Shown: piece after piece, positions 58,979-64,000 of the stretch | Layout: every line of letters begins with the position of its first letter | Numbering within the stretch: position 1 is the stretch's first letter | Assembly: GCA_964017125.1 (NCBI GenBank) | Contig: OZ024914.1 | Location: 19,357,126-19,421,125 of the forward strand | Reading direction: 5' to 3' | Length of the DNA stretch: 64,000 nt | Source: Flabesymbios commensalis | Lineage: Eukaryota; Annelida; Polychaeta; Terebellida; Flabelligeridae | The notes under the pieces: generated by a model | Told to the model about the DNA's origin: nothing | The model's input: only the letters and a program-made list of their open reading frames with translations | The model's database searches: none | Translations under genes and position numbers: made by a program

Positions 58979-59798
58979 GCACATGATGGTTGAAACGGCC
59001 AATCAGGTGTTTGTATTGAGGTCAACTACTCTGGGAATAATAATTGATACAAACCCTATTTAAGCTGACGTACTAACGCTGGCTGGTCTCAAGTGGTATT
59101 CATTAGATATTGTACGAGGTGTGCTTGTTCAAATCAAGGGAGTCTGCCCAGCAAACACGAAACATTTGTATGACAAAACGGATTAAGCACATGATGGTTG
59201 AAACGGCCAATCAGGTGTTTGTATTGAGGTCAACTATTCTGGGAGTAATAATTGATGCAAACCTGATTTAAGCTGACGTACCAACGTTGGCTGGTCTCAA
59301 GTGGTATTCATTAGATATTGTACGAGGTGTGCTTGTTCAAATCAAGGGAGTCTGCCCAGCAAACACGAAACATTTGTATGACAAAACGGATTAAGCACAT
59401 GATGGTTGAAACGGCCAATCAGGTGTTTGTATTGAGGTCAACTATTCTGGGAGTAATAATTGATGCAAACCTGATTTAAGCTGACGTACCAACGTTGGCT
59501 GGTCTCAAGTGGTATTCATTAGATATTGTACGAGGTGTGCTTGTTCAAATCAAGGGAGTCTGCCCAGCAAACACGAAACATTTGTATGACAAAACGGATT
59601 AAGCACATGATGGTTGAAACGGCCAATCAGGTGTTTGTATTGAGGTCAACTATTCTGGGAGTAATAATTGATGCAAACCTGATTTAAGCTGACGTACCAA
59701 CGTTGGCTGGTCTCAAGTGGTATTCATTAGATATTGTACGAGGTGTGCTTGTTCAAATCAAGGGAGTCTGCCCAGCAAACACAAAACATTTGTATGAC
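58975..59798. repeat. 208-bp tandem array, four copies
   Basis: TTAAGCACATGATGGTTGAA starts at 58975, 59183, 59391 and 59599, exactly 208 bp apart. Copies 2-4 are almost identical and copy 1 differs at several sites. Each unit closes with GCCCAGCAAACACGAAACAT, the left end of the MITE that completes the array, followed by TTGTATGACAAAACGGA. Confidence 0.95.
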
Positions 59799-59848
59799 AT
59801 TTGTACAATGTTGTACAAATGTTATACAATTAGTTTGTGTTGGCTGGG
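59771..59848. mobile_element. Complete palindromic MITE terminating the 208-bp array
   Basis: CCCAGCAAACACAAAACATT, TGTACAATGTTGTACA and GTTTGTGTTGGCTGGG. A similar but longer copy lies at 60111-60226. Confidence 0.85.
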
Positions 59849-60110
59849 TGTTGTGTGACATGTTTTTACTGTACACCACGCAAAAAATAATTGAATAATA
59901 ATAGCACGCATGTTGTCATTCTCATCCCACCTGCAACACACTGCCTGTATTGATATGCTCAACAAACTGTTAAAGATCTGATAGTAGGCCGTAATCTCAG
60001 TTTCCATACGATATCATATAATATTAGAAGCTGATTAAAGGCTGTACAATATCTCGCTGCGTTTCACAGCCTTTAATCAGAGTCTTCTGGCTCCTACATT
60101 GGCAGCCTTT

Positions 60111-60226
60111 CCCAGCAAAGACAAGATGTTTGTATAACATTTATAGGCCCCTACTGTGCCAGGCCAACTTCGAAGACGTTGGGTCGACGGTCTACAAATG
60201 TTATACAAATGTTTTGTGTTTGCTGG
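60111..60226. mobile_element. Palindromic MITE (CCCAGCAAACA family)
   Basis: CCCAGCAAAGACAAGATGTT to AATGTTTTGTGTTTGCTGG, with TTTGTATAACATTTATAGG and the inverse TACAAATGTTATACAAA. Confidence 0.75.
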
Positions 60227-60714
60227 ATTGTATATTTTTCTACATAAATTGTGATATTGCTTGCTATTAAATGAGACACTTTATGCATCAATGTCTGCTA
60301 TTTGTTATTTCTGTGTGGAGTTTTAGTACCAGTAGATATTTATTTTGCGAGTCTTATTCAGTCGTGGACACAATCTTTGGCTCGGTGATTTGCAAAATCA
60401 TCTTAAAATATAAATAATGTAACCACATAAGTGAGCTTAAAACGAAATATTCCAAAATTAGAAATATAATTATTCACACCGTACCGTAATCTAGGCGTAC
60501 CATTGCCACCAGAATGAAAACAATCCTTCCAAAAATCAAAATTTGTTGTCTGAAGATAATCTGATCTCACAAAATGTTATAACGTTAGTGTAATCTAAGT
60601 TTATCCACTATTGTATATTTACGTAGGACATCGATCTAGTGATGTAACAGCTTATGTTTGATAACACTAAATGGCGATCCGCCGGAGTGGGGTTGACCGT
60701 TATGTTTTTATACT

Positions 60715-61400
60715 TGGGGTTTTCGGGGGCGCTGTTAGCCCCCCCCCCCCCCCCATAGGATTTGTTTTGTTTTGGTTGCTTAGGGGAGCAATTCAAATTA
60801 ATTATTCAACTGGTAATTAACCACCACGGCCCCCATCTCTTGATCCGCTAATGCCCCCCCCCCTGAACTTTTTCATATTTTTTACTACGTCTAGATGCAA
60901 TTACCTTGTACTTTGTGACATGATTTACTATTATTTTTTTGTCTCGTGTGTTTGTAAACGTTATTTAATTAGTATACATTTTATCTTAGGCTATTGGTAA
61001 GCCTATTATCCATGGTTTTAGCGGGCATACTTATACCCATCAATTGGAATTTACGTCCACTACAAAATTTAAATTGCGGAAACGATGCAAAGCTTTTATT
61101 GAGCATGTGAAAAAAAATGAAAACTACTAGGGCAATAACATACCCCAATAATTTATGGCCTAATTCACATCGATTAGATTTCGATTTAATTTATCTATGA
61201 GATTGGCATTCTAGAAACTTTATTTTTTACTCTTCATGTAAAAAGTTGTTGCACTTTATTTTTCTAAGTATAGACCTAAATTCTTACTTTTGCAAATAAA
61301 AAACGTTTGCGCTGGGCGCATCAGATATAAATCCATACGAAAATATTTTTTAAGAACCTTCATTCAATTAAAGCTACACAATCAGGCTAAAATCATTAAC
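60715..61400. repeat. Reverse-oriented second copy of the 30.5-32.1 kb element, without the hAT insert
   Basis: On the minus strand GATTTATATCTGATGCGCCC, GTTTTTTATTTGCAAAAGTA, GGCATTAGCGGATCAAGAG and the G-run match the first copy in order. It is cut off at both ends. Confidence 0.75.
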
Positions 61401-62100
61401 AAATCCGTAATTTTATTTTGGCTTCTTAATATTATGACCAAATGATGTAAACATGTCCATAGGCTAGAACTGCAATTTTATTTTTGTGCTGCTCGTTTAG
61501 GCGAGATATAATGACGAAATTTCCGATTGATTATTTTGACATGCATGTCCAAAATAAGAAATACGGGAATTTCGTATCTATATCTCGCTTTCTATCGGCA
61601 ACTTATAGTTTTTGCGACGCCAACGGAATTTATTAAATATAAATGGAAAGGGTTATGATCACATCACATTGTGTTATTATATTAACAGTATTTGTTCTCT
61701 CTACGGCATAGTATCACATATTTGCACGCAGCAGTGTCTTATTGTTGTTTTCATAGATTGCTTGAAAAATGTTCCTGGGTAATTTGTGAATATTTTAATC
61801 TAAAAATTAAATTGCATAATGGTAAATTTCAAATTGACGGGCAATTTTTTTAATTTAAAAAAATCTTGTTTTTATGTAATTTGTATACAGTTAATCACTT
61901 TGTGGTCACAATTTTTTTTCGTTTGTTTTCTTATTTAGAGCATAGAATCAGATCTCTGCACTACATTAAATCTTAAAATGTGTGCAGAGGTTAACCTATG
62001 CTGAACAAAGTATACTTGGCTGTGTCCATAAACAAAGTAATGTATTTAAGCGAACTCAAAAAATAGGCCAGATAGAAAATGTGGCCACCAGACTATAAAG
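61401..62100. other. Intergenic, no gene recognised
   Basis: AT-rich sequence without a supported feature. Confidence 0.5.
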
Positions 62101-62111
62101 ACAGATGTTGG

Positions 62112-62330
62112 GCTAACCCTTTCAAACTCTCACGATGCATAAAATCATCATTTTGCATCTCTGAATCTCATACACTTAATTAGAGGTTTTAGAACGACAA
62201 TTTTCGGGGAACTGTTTCTATAATAACACGTAATATAAGGCTTAGCTGCGAATCGCTGTAGCCATTCTCGACTTGTAGTGGGTGAAGATGATGATGGTAA
62301 GTTCAGGCTTCAAATGGTTACGATTGGTTC
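62112..62330. mobile_element. TTAA-type MITE relative of 48.51-48.75 kb
   Basis: CTAACCCTTTCAAACTCTCA, TTTAGAACGACAATTTTCGG and CATTCTCGACTTGTAGTGG are shared with that family, part of it inverted. Confidence 0.5.
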
Positions 62331-62493
62331 AGCGTCGCAGACAGTGACCCAACGTTATCCCAGCATTGGTTGAACGTCTTATATCTGCTGGGATCTCTGC
62401 GAACAACTGTCGGTTGAGACAATGTTGGGCCAGCGCTGCAGACTGTGTACCAACATTAAACCAATATTGGGTCAACGTGTCGTTTTATGCTGG
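62320..62493. mobile_element. Two partial palindromic MITEs (CCCAGCAAACA family)
   Basis: GTTATCCCAGCATTGGTTGA to TATCTGCTGGGA, then ACAATGTTGGGCCAGCGCTG to GGGTCAACGTGTCG. Confidence 0.55.
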
Positions 62494-63759
62494 ATTATTC
62501 TTTGATTGATATTAGGCTACTATTGGCTAATAGACTAATTATTATGTAATAATCCACCATAATGAAATTTTTAACTCTTTGAGCCCCACGAGCCGCTCAC
62601 ATGTAAATATACTGCTAAAATGTTATTATTAATTTTATTTCTAATCTTACAATGAATAAATTAATGTAAATTTAATTTGTGACGTCATACTTTTCATAAA
62701 CGATCTAAACAGATTTGGCGGTTAATTTTTGGACCACTAATTATCTTGACATGACAGAAGAAACTTGTAGGCCTACGAATGTTGTAAGCCAGTGTCATAT
62801 AATAGCACTGTCTTCTAGCCTGGTGTAGACCCATTATTTGTCTCTGAGGTCTAGTTGTAATCTGGTAATATTAAAAGACTGGCAGATTTGATTATTTCAC
62901 TGAATTTGTAAAATCTTCTGAGAGCTGTGACTGTAGGCCTATGTGTTTTACTTATTATAGGTTAACAAATTACTGTCGAGTGTTATAGTAGACTTTTGTT
63001 CAACAAAATTAATACATAGGCCTAAGCTTCATAACTTGACATAAGGAGTAAAGGGGGCACCTTTTAATCTCAGGGGGGGGGGGGGGCTGGTGTACTTTTG
63101 AATTACACATTTTGAGACTGAATTTTAATGAAATAAATAATTGTCTCGAGGACATGTTGTAAATAAATATATTTATTGACCAAATAAAACTTTTTACCTC
63201 CCTTTTCCTGCCATCATTAAATGACATTACAATGTTGTAGGCCTATGCGTCATATGTGACACGCGATCGATATAACCCCTATTACCGCCCTTGAAATATC
63301 TTTTAATCGACATCACCTAACTTACTGACCTTTTATGAAGCCACTCAGCTTATTTTGAAACATTCGCTCAGTTATTTATCGTGTTAGAGCATTTTTAAAA
63401 CACATCGCGAAAAATACTTTGGCCATTTTAACCATTTGTGACGATGTGAGTATCTTACGTTTCAGATACATGCTGCGTTCTAACCCGGAACGTAGTGGAG
63501 GGCGAGATCCTTCTAACTAATGTACGCCGTCTCCTTAATCCCCAGCCGTGTGTTACAACGGCCTTTGCGAATGCAGCGTGTAGGCCGATATAATCCCCAC
63601 ATGTACGGTAACTACTATTTAGGCTTTTTATATTTTAGATTATATTGTTGAAAATATCCCAATGATGTAACGTTGATGTTTTTTTTACTGTGTCATCTGA
63701 AACCATGCTCATCAAAGATATATTTTATCGGTACGGGAATTGCAATTTATTGTAACGTT
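62494..63759. other. Intergenic, no gene recognised
   Basis: A G-run lies at about 63073-63086. Nothing else is supported. Confidence 0.5.
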
Positions 63760-63904
63760 CAGGGGCGGATCCAGGATTTGAAAAAGGAGGGGGCGCAGAG
63801 GGTTCGGGGGCTCGCCTCCAAGATTTATTTGCCAAATTTAAGGGACTTTTTAAAGAATTCGGCGCAAAAAGGGGTGGACGTGCGCCCCCTCGGATCCGCG
63901 CCTG
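63760..63904. mobile_element. hAT-type MITE with CAGGGGCGGATCC ends, 145 bp
   Basis: CAGGGGCGGATCCAGGATTT at the left and CGGATCCGCGCCTG at the right are inverted ends of a class widespread in animal genomes. The frame at 63673-63984 is its translation. Confidence 0.75.
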
Positions 63905-63910
63905 ACGTTA

Positions 63911-64000
63911 GCAATGCATTATCACTGGAAGTGTGTTGTGACAATTCTGGCAATGCATTGTCACTGGAAGGGAAATTCTTGTGACACATTTTCTTTGGAG
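63911..64000. repeat. Start of a 40-bp tandem repeat at the window edge
   Basis: GCAATGCATTATCACTGGAA and GCAATGCATTGTCACTGGAA are 40 bp apart. A third, weaker unit (CACATTTTCTTTGGAG) reaches the edge. Confidence 0.55.

Noticed and set aside
63673-63984. 103-codon plus-strand ORF
   Set aside because: It is a translation of a hAT-type MITE and the start of a tandem repeat.

Overview
This window looks like animal nuclear DNA, most likely from a marine invertebrate deuterostome such as an echinoderm. That is an inference from gene architecture and repeat style, not a database match. It is AT-rich with long introns, contains two recognisable host genes, and is otherwise built largely of transposable elements and satellites. 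There are no bacterial-style operons, CRISPR arrays or rRNA genes.

Host genes. At the left edge, on the minus strand, is the first coding exon of HAUS3, an augmin subunit, running off the window. At 41.1-55.5 kb, on the plus strand, is a nearly complete class 3 aldehyde dehydrogenase. Thirteen exons join in frame to 494 codons plus stop and end in a hydrophobic tail, as in fatty aldehyde dehydrogenase (ALDH3A2). Only the first few codons are unplaced. A short candidate first exon at 6265-6315 lies directly behind a perfect RFX X-box. A THAP-domain fragment (29.77-29.92 kb) and a weak minus-strand N-terminal exon (32.87 kb) are the other possible host-like pieces.

Mobile elements. The 2.08-3.04 kb region is a TA-flanked terminal-inverted-repeat element. 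At 3.6-5.8 kb a LINE is nested in a satellite-bearing element, whose fuller relative at 10.5-12.9 kb is itself nested in a piggyBac-like MITE. At 18.8-20.5 and 22.0-25.0 kb are two Mutator-like elements with 9-10 bp target duplications, the second with a broken transposase. At 25.1-28.0 kb is a LINE with endonuclease and reverse transcriptase. At 30.5-32.1 kb is an element carrying a nested hAT MITE with a perfect 8-bp target duplication, and a second copy at about 60.7-61.4 kb shows the empty site. At 39.4-40.7 kb is a second satellite-bearing element. Many small TTAA-flanked hairpin MITEs and a palindromic MITE with CCCAGCAAACA ends are scattered throughout, several of them inside ALDH introns.

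Satellites. Notable arrays are a 1.5 kb degenerate 21-bp array (7.45-8.99 kb), a 201-bp duplication (9.46-9.86 kb), 146-bp and 160-bp unit arrays sharing a GGCGGCCATNTT core, a 72-bp array (37.35-37.56 kb) and a 208-bp four-copy array (58.98-59.80 kb) that ends in a MITE. Many stretches hold nothing I can name, and these are listed as such.
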